Assembly (NCBI RefSeq): GCF_900110105.1
Contig: NZ_FOCL01000022.1
Span: 1-64,000 of the forward strand
Source: Mucilaginibacter gossypiicola
Lineage (GTDB): Bacteria; Bacteroidota; Bacteroidia; Sphingobacteriales; Sphingobacteriaceae
DNA length: 64,000 bases
Direction of reading: 5' to 3'
The translations under genes were made by a program, and so were the position numbers. The notes beneath the pieces were generated by a model, which did not search any database, was not told the DNA's origin, and worked only from the letters and a program-made list of their open reading frames with translations. Shown here piece after piece: positions 8,449 to 15,906 of the stretch (position 1 is the first letter of the stretch; every line of letters starts with the position of its first letter).

Positions 8449-9045
8449 ATGGAATCAAAACAGGAAGTATTGAACGATTTGCTTGGCAAGTTTGCCGACC
8501 TCTCGGCCAACGATGTCAACGTTAGTCTGCCTTACTGGCGAACCCGTAAAATAGCCAAAAGCGATTTCTTTAACATGCAAAACATTGTATGTACCGATCT
8601 TGCGCTGATCACCAGGGGGCTGTTCCGCATCTACTATGTACATCCCGAAACGCAGGAAGAAAAGAATATCTACTTTTTCTCCGAGCGACAGTTCCTGGTG
8701 TCGTTCCGAAGTTTTATAAATCAGTATCCATGTGCTTATTTTATCCAGGCCATGGAAGATGCCGAGATCATATCTATCAATTACACCGATCTTCAATATC
8801 TGTATGGCACGCCAACCGGCTGGCAACGTTTTGGTCGCCTCATTGCCGAGCTGTTTTTTAACCAGTCGCAAGCCCGCACCGAGGAGTTTTTGTTCAATAC
8901 GGCCGAAGAACGTTATTTAAAAATGATAACCCAGCACCCCAATATTGTAAGCCGTATCCCTGCGTATCATATTTCATCTTACCTGGGCATCAAAAACCCA
9001 TCGCTCACCCGCATCAAAAAGCGGCTATCGCAGCAAAAGCCCTAA
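8449..9045 (+). CDS. CRP/FNR-family transcriptional regulator
   Basis: 198 residues in the standard two-domain layout: a cNMP-binding-type beta-barrel (about 20-120), dimer helix, and a C-terminal helix-turn-helix (YHISSYLGIKNPSLTRIKKRL, about 172-192). The ligand pocket lacks the RxS phosphate-binding arginine context of cAMP-binding CRP, as is common for Bacteroidota members, so the effector is unknown. A matching palindrome is found both upstream of this gene and upstream of the following gene, which suggests autoregulation and control of its neighbour. Confidence 0.9.
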   Translation: MESKQEVLNDLLGKFADLSANDVNVSLPYWRTRKIAKSDFFNMQNIVCTDLALITRGLFRIYYVHPETQEEKNIYFFSERQFLVSFRSFINQYPCAYFIQAMEDAEIISINYTDLQYLYGTPTGWQRFGRLIAELFFNQSQARTEEFLFNTAEERYLKMITQHPNIVSRIPAYHISSYLGIKNPSLTRIKKRLSQQKP

Positions 9046-9078
9046 AAACGAAACTCTGCTGACAAATGCCCATCGCGG

Positions 9079-9096
9079 TTTTCACCTAAGTGAAAA
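9079..9096. promoter_or_regulatory. Perfect palindromic operator upstream of the DUF308-like gene
   Basis: TTTTCAC-CTAA-GTGAAAA is a perfect 7-bp inverted repeat with a 4-base spacer, the geometry expected for a CRP/FNR dimer. It lies about 20 bases upstream of a CAACTTTG element that could be the -7 box. A related site precedes the regulator gene itself. Confidence 0.6.
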
Positions 9097-9159
9097 TTGC
9101 CGGCTTGTTTTGTGCGCAACTTTGCTTCATCAAACAAAACGAAATAAAAATTTAAAGTC

Positions 9160-9747
9160 ATGTCAGCAAATAAAACATTAATCATAGAAACTTCAGCCGT
9201 GGCTAATACCGCCGCTGCATTGCGCAAACTATATTTTATAAGAGTAGCATTTTCGGTTTCCTGGGTAGTATTGGTATCCTTATTAGCTAAAACTTCATTT
9301 ACGGCAGCTACCATTCTGCTTGTGATCTATCCATTGTGGGATGTTGTTGGCACTTTCCTCGATATCCGCGCTAACCAGGGCAACGGTACATCTGTAACAC
9401 CTCAATATGTAAACGTTGCTATTAGTGTTATTACAACCCTGGCGGTAGCTTTTGCTATAACTAAAGGCGTGCCTGCAGCATTGATTGTATTTGGTGCCTG
9501 GGCGTTATTAACCGGACTGATCCAATTGGTATTGGGCTTAAAAAGGCGGAAAGAGTTTGGCGGCCAATGGCCAATGATATTAAGCGGCGGCCAGTCAATG
9601 CTTGCAGGTGTATCATTTATAGCCATGGCACATTCGCCCAACATGGGGATTGTGAATTTGGCAGGATATTCTGCCTTTGGCGCTTTTTATTATTTATTGG
9701 CAGCTATAAGGCTGGGAAAAAGCGCGAAGGCGGTTGTGCAGAATTAA
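9160..9747 (+). CDS. DUF308-like multi-pass membrane protein
   Basis: 195 residues with about six hydrophobic segments (near 25-45, 48-68, 85-105, 108-130, 140-160 and 165-185), a short N-terminal polar stretch and a basic C-terminus. The pattern of short paired helices (IRVAFSVSWVVLVSLL, GAWALLTGLIQLVLGLKRR) resembles DUF308/HdeD-type membrane proteins, which are linked to stress tolerance in other bacteria. Assignment is tentative. The perfect palindrome at 9079-9096 suggests control by the CRP-like regulator just upstream. A terminator follows at 9780-9812. Confidence 0.65.
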   Translation: MSANKTLIIETSAVANTAAALRKLYFIRVAFSVSWVVLVSLLAKTSFTAATILLVIYPLWDVVGTFLDIRANQGNGTSVTPQYVNVAISVITTLAVAFAITKGVPAALIVFGAWALLTGLIQLVLGLKRRKEFGGQWPMILSGGQSMLAGVSFIAMAHSPNMGIVNLAGYSAFGAFYYLLAAIRLGKSAKAVVQN

Positions 9748-9779
9748 AATATTAGATAAAGGATTGGGTGTGATTGATG

Positions 9780-9812
9780 AGCCCTTGGTTATGGTGAACC
9801 AGGGGCTTTTTT
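9780..9812 (+). terminator. Terminator after the DUF308-like gene
   Basis: AGCCCTTGGTT (9780-9790) pairs with AACCAGGGGCT (9797-9807), followed by a run of six T. Confidence 0.8.
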
Positions 9813-9813
9813 A

Positions 9814-9845
9814 ATAACCATATTTATAACCATATTTATAACCAT
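9814..9845. repeat. Short tandem repeat, 12-bp unit, 2.7 copies
   Basis: The unit ATAACCATATTT occurs twice in full and once in part, between the terminator and a family A palindrome remnant. The next leftward gene (dehydratase) ends 84 bases further on. Confidence 0.8.
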
Positions 9846-9926
9846 GTCATTAAGGTGTTTATGCACAGCTACGAGATTGCCACGTCGCGCCCAGCGCTTC
9901 GGCCCTGCAGCTCCTCGCAATGACAT
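9843..9926. repeat. Degenerate copy of palindromic repeat family A
   Basis: It begins ATGTCATT and ends CTCGCAATGACAT, the outer ends of the element at 3017-3104, and contains CTACGAGATTGCCACG, also found at 50238-50253. The arms no longer pair along their whole length. Confidence 0.7.
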
Positions 9927-9928
9927 TT

Positions 9929-10288
9929 TTATTTAAACACCCCCTTAAACTTCAAAAACACAATTCCTTCATTTACCAGTTGTGCATCTATCTTAACCTG
10001 TTCCTCAACCATACCCAGCTTAACCTCCAATCGAACCTGTAGGTGTTGATTAGGATTGACAAAAGATAAAAACTTAATATTATCAGCCTTAACCAGTTGT
10101 AGTTTTTTATCCAGATGATCTTCAAGAACCTCTTTGATCATTTGCATCATACATACGCCGGGCACAATAGGGTTGCCCGGAAAATGCCCTTTGAAAATAT
10201 CATGCGCCGGGTTAAGGGTAATGGTGGTTTTAAGCAAACTACCATCAATTTCAGGAGGGCTGAAAGTAAAAAAAGTATCCTTGAGCAT
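9929..10288 (-). CDS. Hot-dog 3-hydroxyacyl-ACP dehydratase (FabA/FabZ-like) of the pigment locus
   Basis: 119 residues with the FabZ/FabA hot-dog signature HDIFKGHFPGNPIVPGVCMMQM (about residues 29-50), which carries the catalytic His in GHFPG. It would dehydrate beta-hydroxyacyl-ACP intermediates to form polyene double bonds. It is the last gene of the leftward arm, abutting the lipoprotein gene by one base. An ApeI-type role is the natural analogy from described aryl polyene loci. The second dehydratase-like protein of the locus (19402-19833) lacks this motif, so this one is the better candidate for catalysis. Confidence 0.85.
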   Translation of the reverse strand: MLKDTFFTFSPPEIDGSLLKTTITLNPAHDIFKGHFPGNPIVPGVCMMQMIKEVLEDHLDKKLQLVKADNIKFLSFVNPNQHLQVRLEVKLGMVEEQVKIDAQLVNEGIVFLKFKGVFK

Positions 10289-10923
10289 TATCGTTTAAGA
10301 CGTTTGAGGCCGATATTGAATTTGAAATTTTTATGGCTGATGCCAATAGTATCAGGAATGCCATTGTGAAAATCATGCATTATGGCCTGCACTACCGGCT
10401 TGCGGTCCGACGAGCGCTCCATGCGGATCAGCTCTGTTCCGGCCTTGTTGGTAATATAGTAATTGGCACCTTTTTCCTGCGGAAAAACATAATACAGGAA
10501 GCTATCATCCTGGCGCATATAGCCCGTTTCCGGGTTTTGTTTACGCATCATCACCAGTTCAAAATCTTTTTGCAGGGTGATGATCACCGGGCGCTTATCC
10601 ATTTGCTTAATGATGTAATATACCTTAAAGCTACCGTCGGGTTTAAACTCAAAATCAAAGAATTTGAACCCCATCTCATTGCTGAACACCATACGCACGC
10701 TTTTATCGGGCAGGGTTTTGATCAGCAGCAGGCCGCTTAAATGATGGCCGCCAATTACATCAACCTCGGTTTTATAAAGTACATTGGTAAAATCCGGCGC
10801 GAATTTTTTGATTTCGCGTACGTTACCTTCGGCCGGTTTCAGGCTTTTGTAAACCGAAGTGCAGCTGGTCAGGATGAACAGGCAGCTACTTAATAGCAAA
10901 AAGCGCGTCCGGGATATTGGCAT
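10288..10923 (-). CDS. Lipoprotein of the aryl polyene locus
   Basis: The start at 10923 is chosen because it gives a proper lipoprotein signal (MPISRTRFLLLSSCLFILTSC) with lipid Cys at residue 21; the longer frame from 10983 adds an unlikely N-terminus. The mature part is about 190 residues, mostly beta (GGHHLSGLLLIKTL, SVRMVFSNEMGFKFFDFEF). Position and character match the outer-membrane lipoprotein (DUF3261-like) next to the LolA-like gene in described aryl polyene clusters, where the pair is thought to help deliver the product to the outer membrane. Its start lies inside the lolA-like gene (38-base overlap), so the two are translated together. Function is inferred from context. Confidence 0.75.
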   Translation of the reverse strand: MPISRTRFLLLSSCLFILTSCTSVYKSLKPAEGNVREIKKFAPDFTNVLYKTEVDVIGGHHLSGLLLIKTLPDKSVRMVFSNEMGFKFFDFEFKPDGSFKVYYIIKQMDKRPVIITLQKDFELVMMRKQNPETGYMRQDDSFLYYVFPQEKGANYYITNKAGTELIRMERSSDRKPVVQAIMHDFHNGIPDTIGISHKNFKFNIGLKRLKR

Positions 10924-11674
10924 TGATCTCTTTATTAGTAAAATGCAAAGTGGTACTATCGCCAGATCCTTCCAGCATTTCAATGGTGTTTACGGAATAA
11001 TCTTTCTTATCTACGGTGATCTCAATGGTTTTAAAAAAATCGCTCAGCTGCTTGTTAACCGGAGAAAGCGAAACGAGGTATGTGCCCTTGTTTTCATAAA
11101 CAGCCGACTTAAAATCGCCACTGTTAAGGGCTGTTCCCTGGATGCAGTCCACCACAATTTTGTTGATTTGCTTGAATACTTTGTTGGAGCGGGTGGATAC
11201 TTTGTTTTCCTTTTGGCCGTCCTTGATATACACATTATCCTTGTTCAGGATCATGAGGTAGCTAAAGGGTTGGGTATATTCCATTCGCAGCATATTTGGC
11301 TTGCGGTACCAGAATTTTCCTTTCGAGGTGATTTTTTCTGATAGCATGCTCAGGTTTTTATCCTGTGTGAAATCACTTTTAATGCTGTTTGTTTTTGCAG
11401 CAACTTCGGCAAATTGCTGTTTGAATTTGGTAAGATCGGATAGTTGGGTGTAGCCTGCATGCTGGGCATGGGCAGTGATAGACGAGCAAGTAATCACCAT
11501 CAAAATCATTACGAATTTGAAAAGCAAGGGCCCGCGCGAATCCCCTCTTGAGAGGGGGGGAGGGGTGTGTTTATGCTTTGATAAGCCAATCGCAGAAACA
11601 CACCCCTGCCAACGCTCATTGCCATCGCGCCCCCTCTCAAGAGGGGAGTTTAGTGTCGTTATTACTTTACGCAT
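10886..11674 (-). CDS. LolA-like outer-membrane lipid/lipoprotein carrier, with a repeat inserted in its signal-peptide region
   Basis: The mature part (about 185 residues from AQHAGYTQLSDL) has the LolA fold pattern: KSDFTQDKNLSML, KGKFWYRKPNMLRMEYTQPF and SYLMILNKDNVYI. It would ferry a lipidic product or lipoprotein across the periplasm. The N-terminus is odd. From ATG 11674, which overlaps the deacetylase stop by 8 bases, residues 1-7 (MRKVITT) are followed by about 42 residues encoded by palindromic repeat family B, then a hydrophobic LLFKFVMILMVITCSS and the cleavage site AHAQ. Removing 126 bases gives a normal signal peptide. Translation could instead begin at TTG 11527 or ATG 11509. 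Confidence 0.8.
   Translation of the reverse strand: MRKVITTLNSPLERGRDGNERWQGCVSAIGLSKHKHTPPPLSRGDSRGPLLFKFVMILMVITCSSITAHAQHAGYTQLSDLTKFKQQFAEVAAKTNSIKSDFTQDKNLSMLSEKITSKGKFWYRKPNMLRMEYTQPFSYLMILNKDNVYIKDGQKENKVSTRSNKVFKQINKIVVDCIQGTALNSGDFKSAVYENKGTYLVSLSPVNKQLSDFFKTIEITVDKKDYSVNTIEMLEGSGDSTTLHFTNKEINANIPDALFAIK
11536..11650. repeat. Palindromic repeat family B, copy inside the lolA-like 5' region
   Basis: An approximately 115-base nested palindrome. The outer arms are GCGAATCCCCTCTTGAGAGG and a matching CCCTCTCAAGAGGGGAGT; the inner arms are AGGGGTGTGTTT and AAACACACCCCT. It is clearly the same element as 22407-22519, which sits in a gene-free gap. Here it lies within an open frame without breaking it. 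Confidence 0.9.
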
Positions 11675-12437
11675 AAGCCTGTAAATTTAGCATTTTATCC
11701 AGTCGCACTATTTCGTATCCCTGTGCTTTAGCCTGTTCAATAAACAGGGGTAAAACCGAAATTGTTGCGGCCCCTGTATCATGAAACAGGAAAATAGCGC
11801 CGGGGTTTAACCGGCGGGTTATCTTACTTAACAGTTTTTGATTGTCTTTAATAACAGTATCCATCGAGCGTACGCTCCAGCCTATCGGTACCATCCTGCT
11901 TTTTACAATGGCCTTTTTCAAATTGGGATTGATCACCCCGTAAGGCGGCCTGAATAACTGCGGACTTAAATTGATGGTTTGCCTTACCAATTGGTTTGCC
12001 TTAAGGATATCATCAAGCATTTTGGCCGATGAAAACAGATCGAACCAAAAATGATGCGAAAAACTGTGGTTACCGATAATGTGCCCCTGTTCATGAATGA
12101 GCTTTAGGGTTGCCTCATTACCTGCAATCCGGTTGCCGATGCAGAAAAATGCTGCCTGGGCGTTATGCTGTTTTAAAATATCCAGTATTTGAGGCGTAGC
12201 TGCGTTTGGCCCGTCGTCGAAAGTAATGGCTATAACTTTTTTACTAGTTTTGAGCGAGCAAACCACCCGCATAAAAAAATTGGAGCCGATATAATAGCAA
12301 CCGTAAAATAATATCAGCGAGTAAATAACAATAAGTGCCAGGTAACTCCACAATGATACCCCATCTGTAATATGCTGCCAGATTACTAACCCCAGCAACC
12401 CAACAAAAAGGATATTGGTGTTCCTGAAGTTTAACAT
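11667..12437 (-). CDS. Membrane-anchored polysaccharide deacetylase (NodB domain)
   Basis: The start at 12437 gives MLNFRNTNILFVGLLGLVIW and overlaps the previous stop by 7 bases, in keeping with the tight operon; a longer frame to 12536 runs inside the upstream gene. Two membrane segments (about residues 7-24 and 32-52) lead to a carbohydrate esterase 4 domain: TFDDGP with Asp74/Asp75, HSFSHH giving the metal-binding His124 and His128, then RPPYG and a late LFHDT. Residue patterns for zinc-dependent deacetylation are intact. A role in de-N- or de-O-acylating a sugar head group of the pigment is inference from location. Confidence 0.85.
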   Translation of the reverse strand: MLNFRNTNILFVGLLGLVIWQHITDGVSLWSYLALIVIYSLILFYGCYYIGSNFFMRVVCSLKTSKKVIAITFDDGPNAATPQILDILKQHNAQAAFFCIGNRIAGNEATLKLIHEQGHIIGNHSFSHHFWFDLFSSAKMLDDILKANQLVRQTINLSPQLFRPPYGVINPNLKKAIVKSRMVPIGWSVRSMDTVIKDNQKLLSKITRRLNPGAIFLFHDTGAATISVLPLFIEQAKAQGYEIVRLDKMLNLQAYA

Positions 12438-13480
12438 GCCGAGAGCAGGATTAACGAATGGTGAATATTTTGGTAGTGATTGTAGATCAACACTTTTTTT
12501 AACGGAATTTGGTTGCTCTGCGGCACAAATGAACAAACACCGTTTTTAATTTCATGGGCAGCCAGCCACATTGCAAATGCAGATGAGGTTGGGTATTCAC
12601 CGCACAGAGCCTTGTAGTTGATGGCAGGAATATTGGCAAAATCATATTGCTGCAATTGACCGTAAACTGTGTCGTTTTTTAAATCCCCGTTATTGCCTGT
12701 TATCACCAGGTCAATTTCGTTAATATCGATATGCCGGGTTAACAAAAAGGTGTTGATATGCTGTTGTATTTCGGCTATGCTGCGCGGTTTGTAAAAGCTG
12801 GATACCCCTTCAATTTTAGCCCAATCATTACCTGATGCTTCCTGGCTTAACATAAAAAATGCCGCCCCTTCACCTGCCATTGTCCCTTCACCCGGAATGT
12901 TAAGCAATTCAAAGTTTGATACCGGGAACCTGCGATATAAGCCCATCCGTTTTAAAATAGCATGGCTGTTAGCCGTGATTTCGTCAATACCTCCAACCAG
13001 TACATTAGCTGCAGTCCCCTCATACAAAAGCATCATGGCATCAAGCAGGGCGTTTTCAAACGAAGCGCCGCCGTTCACGAATGTATTGTTGTATTGATGG
13101 CATTGAAGCAACAGCGCTATCTGCGCACTGATAGTGTTATGGGTGGATTGGATAAACGGGGTAGGGGAAAGTGCGTCCTCGTTTTGCTGCACCATTTTAC
13201 TAAGAAAAGTGTTGGTATCCGCTAAGCAGCCGTAAGCGGTTCCGGTAATGATGGCATCCGGCGCATTGATCCCCGCCTGGTGAAGGCAATCCATCCCTGT
13301 CGCTACTCCCATTTTAATGATGCGGCTCATGCGGCGGATGAGTTTGGGATCAATCAGAGTTTTATACTCCGGTTCGATACACGTTAGCTGTTCGCCGGTG
13401 TATTCGGCCAGCTCCGAAAGATAAGGCTGATTACCGAATGTGTTTTGAGGCGATATGTTGCTTGCTGCTTTGATGTACAT
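12431..13480 (-). CDS. Catalytically dead beta-ketoacyl synthase, chain-length-factor-like
   Basis: 349 residues with the FabF-type fold (STHNTISAQIALLL, TAANVLVGGIDEIT, LLNIPGEGTMAGEGAAFFML), but the nucleophile block is NGGASFENALL, so Ala139 sits where the active Cys should be. Both catalytic His motifs are lost too: the HGTGT position reads GNNGD, and the third His motif reads CGEYPTSSAFA. It follows an intact ketosynthase (13484-14683) with a 3-base gap, as a ketosynthase/chain-length-factor pair would. It probably forms a heterodimer with that enzyme and sets the cavity length. The role is inferred; loss of the catalytic residues is directly visible. Confidence 0.82.
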   Translation of the reverse strand: MYIKAASNISPQNTFGNQPYLSELAEYTGEQLTCIEPEYKTLIDPKLIRRMSRIIKMGVATGMDCLHQAGINAPDAIITGTAYGCLADTNTFLSKMVQQNEDALSPTPFIQSTHNTISAQIALLLQCHQYNNTFVNGGASFENALLDAMMLLYEGTAANVLVGGIDEITANSHAILKRMGLYRRFPVSNFELLNIPGEGTMAGEGAAFFMLSQEASGNDWAKIEGVSSFYKPRSIAEIQQHINTFLLTRHIDINEIDLVITGNNGDLKNDTVYGQLQQYDFANIPAINYKALCGEYPTSSAFAMWLAAHEIKNGVCSFVPQSNQIPLKKVLIYNHYQNIHHSLILLSAC

Positions 13481-13483
13481 CGC

Positions 13484-14683
13484 CTATAGTTTTGAAAATA
13501 TTAATGATGAACAATTGCCGCCAAACCCGAACGAGTTGGATAACACATGTTTGATCTCCGGCTGCATTGAAAAGCGGGTTTCCGGCGTAAATGGAAAACC
13601 TTCCATCTGCTTTTCAAATCTCAGATTGGGATATAACAAACCACGCTGTACAGCCAATGCCGAAAATACGGCTTCAATGCCACCACTTGCCCCAAGGGTA
13701 TGCCCGGTAAAAGCTTTGGTAGAACTCATTTTGGGAGAATACCCGGCAAATAACTTGCCGATAGCTGCCCCCTCCGAGCTATCATTATTTTGTGTGCCTG
13801 TACCGTGTAGATTTATATAACCGATGTCGGCCGTCTGCAAGCCACTTTTTTTAAGTGCCCCCTCCATGGCCAGTAACGATCCTGTTCCTTCGGGAGATGA
13901 TGCCGTTTGATGATAGGCGTCGTTGGTATTGTGGTAACCGCTTAACGAGCAATACAGCTCTTTTTTAAGTGCAGAAACTATCCGTTTAGAAACCAATACA
14001 ACGTAACCGGCCCCTTCGCCAAGGTTAAGGCCGCGGCGGTTGGCATCAAAAGGCTGGCAGGGTTGTTTATCCAGTATCATGAGGGTATTAAAGCCATTTA
14101 GCGTAAAGCGGGTTAAGGCATCGGTACCTCCGGCTATTACCACATCGAGCATATTGTTTTTGATGAGCCTTGCTCCATACATGATAGCGTTGGCCGATGA
14201 TGAACAGGCCGTGCTGATGGTGCCGACATAATGCCGGATCCCTAACTGATCTGCAACTAAATTGGTGATGGCGCCACACTCGTGGTTAACCACGTTGCGC
14301 AATCTGCCTTTGGTATTGTCGCTTAAAAAATCTCTGAAAAAATTTTCGGTTTTATCCATGCCGCCAACGGTATTGGCCGAGATAAAGCCTGTTCTTAAAC
14401 CTGCAAGATTGGTAATTCCGGTATCTGTTAAAGCCTCCCGCGCCGCAATTAAACTCAGCATAGCTGTGCGACTGATACCTCGTTTAAATCCCGATAGCCC
14501 GGCAAGCTCATCATTACTGAGCTTAACCTCTCCAACTGGAAATTCATCCCGGTGTTCGGTATCCAGGTATTGGATAGGGGCGATGCCCGTTTTTTCCTGT
14601 TCAAGCGACAGCCGGTTTTGGGCCACAGTGTTACCTATGGCCGAAATTACCCCCAGGCCGGCTATAAAAACAGGTTGATCCAT
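13484..14683 (-). CDS. Beta-ketoacyl-ACP synthase (FabF type), intact
   Basis: 399 residues with all three catalytic residues: Cys160 in STACSSSANA, His293 in LHGTGTQNND and His328 in FTGHTLGASG. It catalyses decarboxylative condensation of malonyl-ACP with the growing aryl-enoyl-ACP. It is placed 3 bases after the ACP gene (14687-14950) and 3 bases before the dead ketosynthase, so the three probably work as one condensing unit. One of three intact condensing enzymes in this locus, matching the multiple ketosynthases known from aryl polyene clusters. Confidence 0.92.
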   Translation of the reverse strand: MDQPVFIAGLGVISAIGNTVAQNRLSLEQEKTGIAPIQYLDTEHRDEFPVGEVKLSNDELAGLSGFKRGISRTAMLSLIAAREALTDTGITNLAGLRTGFISANTVGGMDKTENFFRDFLSDNTKGRLRNVVNHECGAITNLVADQLGIRHYVGTISTACSSSANAIMYGARLIKNNMLDVVIAGGTDALTRFTLNGFNTLMILDKQPCQPFDANRRGLNLGEGAGYVVLVSKRIVSALKKELYCSLSGYHNTNDAYHQTASSPEGTGSLLAMEGALKKSGLQTADIGYINLHGTGTQNNDSSEGAAIGKLFAGYSPKMSSTKAFTGHTLGASGGIEAVFSALAVQRGLLYPNLRFEKQMEGFPFTPETRFSMQPEIKHVLSNSFGFGGNCSSLIFSKL

Positions 14684-14686
14684 CTT

Positions 14687-14950
14687 TTAAGCGTTTGGGA
14701 TCTTGTTACTTTCAATAAATTCGGCAATAGTGCGTACCGAGCGGAAGATCTTCGGGCCGTCCTCCGCATTGGAAAGTTTTACCTTGTATTTCTGCTGTAA
14801 CAACACAATGAGCTCCAACGCGTCTATCGAATCCAAGCCCAGACCATCACCAAAAAGCGGCTGATCATCACCGATATCTTCCGGTTTCACATCCTGTAAG
14901 TTCAACTGCTCAATGATCTGCTCTTTCAGATCGGCCATTAATTTATCCAT
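14687..14950 (-). CDS. Acyl carrier protein, first of two
   Basis: 87 residues, acidic and helical, with the phosphopantetheine attachment Ser41 in GLGLDSIDALEL. Residues 24-40 (PEDIGDDQPLFGDGLGLD) follow the usual ACP helix I-II loop pattern. It sits immediately ahead of the ketosynthase/chain-length-factor pair and would carry the growing polyene; AcpS (34204-34581) of the same locus could activate it. The gap upstream of its start is filled with repeats (14951-15262). Confidence 0.93.
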   Translation of the reverse strand: MDKLMADLKEQIIEQLNLQDVKPEDIGDDQPLFGDGLGLDSIDALELIVLLQQKYKVKLSNAEDGPKIFRSVRTIAEFIESNKIPNA

Positions 14951-14963
14951 TTGCTTAATTTTA

Positions 14964-15056
14964 TAATCCCCCCTCTAAATCTCCCCCGATGGGGGGAGAC
15001 TTTAAAAAAAGTCTTTTTAAACGCTCTCCCTTCCGGGGAGGGTTTGAGTAGGGCTG
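14964..15056. repeat. Intergenic repeat family F (C-rich/G-rich hairpin)
   Basis: Contains CTCCCCCGATGGGGGGAG, an inner pair GACTTTAAAAAAAGTC, and CTCCCTTCCGGGGAGGG, i.e. three hairpins in a row just upstream of the ACP start. Its character is that of a dispersed palindromic element; only one copy is in this window. Confidence 0.6.
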
Positions 15057-15128
15057 TAAATTTTATTAATATTTTTTGTTGGTGAAGTCCATCAGACTTC
15101 GTTGTTAGTATTATCTATTATTAAAATT

Positions 15129-15262
15129 CATTGCCGTTGGTTTTAACCAACGGAATATTCATCCGGAACAAAAGGGCTTTAGCCTAAATCCCCTATTCAA
15201 TAATTGGGCTAAAGCCAGAACCTCTTAGTTTTTACTACCGTTGGTTAAAACCAACGGCAATG
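15129..15262. repeat. Palindromic repeat family C (25-bp arms), overlapping the end of a gene
   Basis: The left arm 15129-15153 and right arm 15238-15262 are exact reverse complements over 25 bp (core CCGTTGGTTTTAACCAACGG). An inner pair GGCTTTAGCC (15175-15184) and GGCTAAAGCC (15207-15216) nests inside. Each arm is itself nearly palindromic. The right arm forms the last codons of the half-ketosynthase gene. Confidence 0.9.
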
Positions 15263-15867
15263 AAACGCTTTTCTATACCTGCCGCGTCGAAAAGTATAGC
15301 ATTTTCCTTTTTGTCTTTTTCCACCAAAAACAAAACAGCTTTATAGCCTGTCGCCGCCATTTCCACCCAGCCGCAAATGCAGGCTTGTAATTGTCCTGTC
15401 TCCAATAAAATGGAAACATAGTTGTTGACGAAATCGGCATTAAAACCGTCAAAAATATAAAAAGCGTTTTCGCCTTTAAAATGATGACGGATACAGATCT
15501 CGCCAATAACAATATTGGGCAGCGTGTACACAAACAACGCCGGACTTGCTATGTCCTGCACCGACTCATAATACCGCTTATCGGCATCAAGGCTCGAACC
15601 TGCGTTGGTTAATACCACGCCGATGTCGGTCGGCTGATATTTAGCCTTGTCGAAATCTTTCAGCAAAACCTCGGTGGCCAGCCAGCCCAGTTTGGCCAGG
15701 TTATCCATTTTATAAAACTTAGGGTATTTTACCCCAAGATGCTGGTAAACCGACAGCAAAAAACCGGGAATATCAGTCTCCATACCCCCAAACACCACCT
15801 CGTTATTATAACGAACAATGTTGTTGCTGATGCTGCAATGAGCTGATATGTAATATTGATGGTTCAA
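15235..15867 (-). CDS. Half-length, catalytically dead ketosynthase-like protein
   Basis: 210 residues that follow only the first part of a ketosynthase: TDIGVVLTNAGSSLDADKRYY, then SPALFVYTLPNIVIGEICIRH and a nucleophile-elbow region reading AFYIFDGFNADFVNNYV with no Cys. There is no second half carrying the two His motifs. The last nine residues (FIAVGFNQR) are encoded by the right arm of repeat family C, so the original 3' end has been replaced or extended. It could be a scaffold partner of a condensing enzyme, or a decaying relic; the N-terminal frame looks well kept, which argues for some function. Confidence 0.65.
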   Translation of the reverse strand: MNHQYYISAHCSISNNIVRYNNEVVFGGMETDIPGFLLSVYQHLGVKYPKFYKMDNLAKLGWLATEVLLKDFDKAKYQPTDIGVVLTNAGSSLDADKRYYESVQDIASPALFVYTLPNIVIGEICIRHHFKGENAFYIFDGFNADFVNNYVSILLETGQLQACICGWVEMAATGYKAVLFLVEKDKKENAILFDAAGIEKRFIAVGFNQR

Positions 15868-15906
15868 TTGTATAAAATCAAGCTTTTAGCTTTAAGCATT
15901 CCGCTT

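Noticed and set aside
8301..8519. A 72-residue minus-strand frame overlapping the start of the CRP-like gene
   Set aside because: It overlaps the better supported regulator start and a candidate operator, and shows no recognisable features.
10924..10983. Longer start for the pigment-locus lipoprotein
   Set aside because: The added 20 residues would bury the lipoprotein signal; ATG 10923 gives a standard one.
12438..12536. Longer start for the deacetylase
   Set aside because: The extra residues lie inside the upstream gene in another frame and precede the natural membrane anchor.
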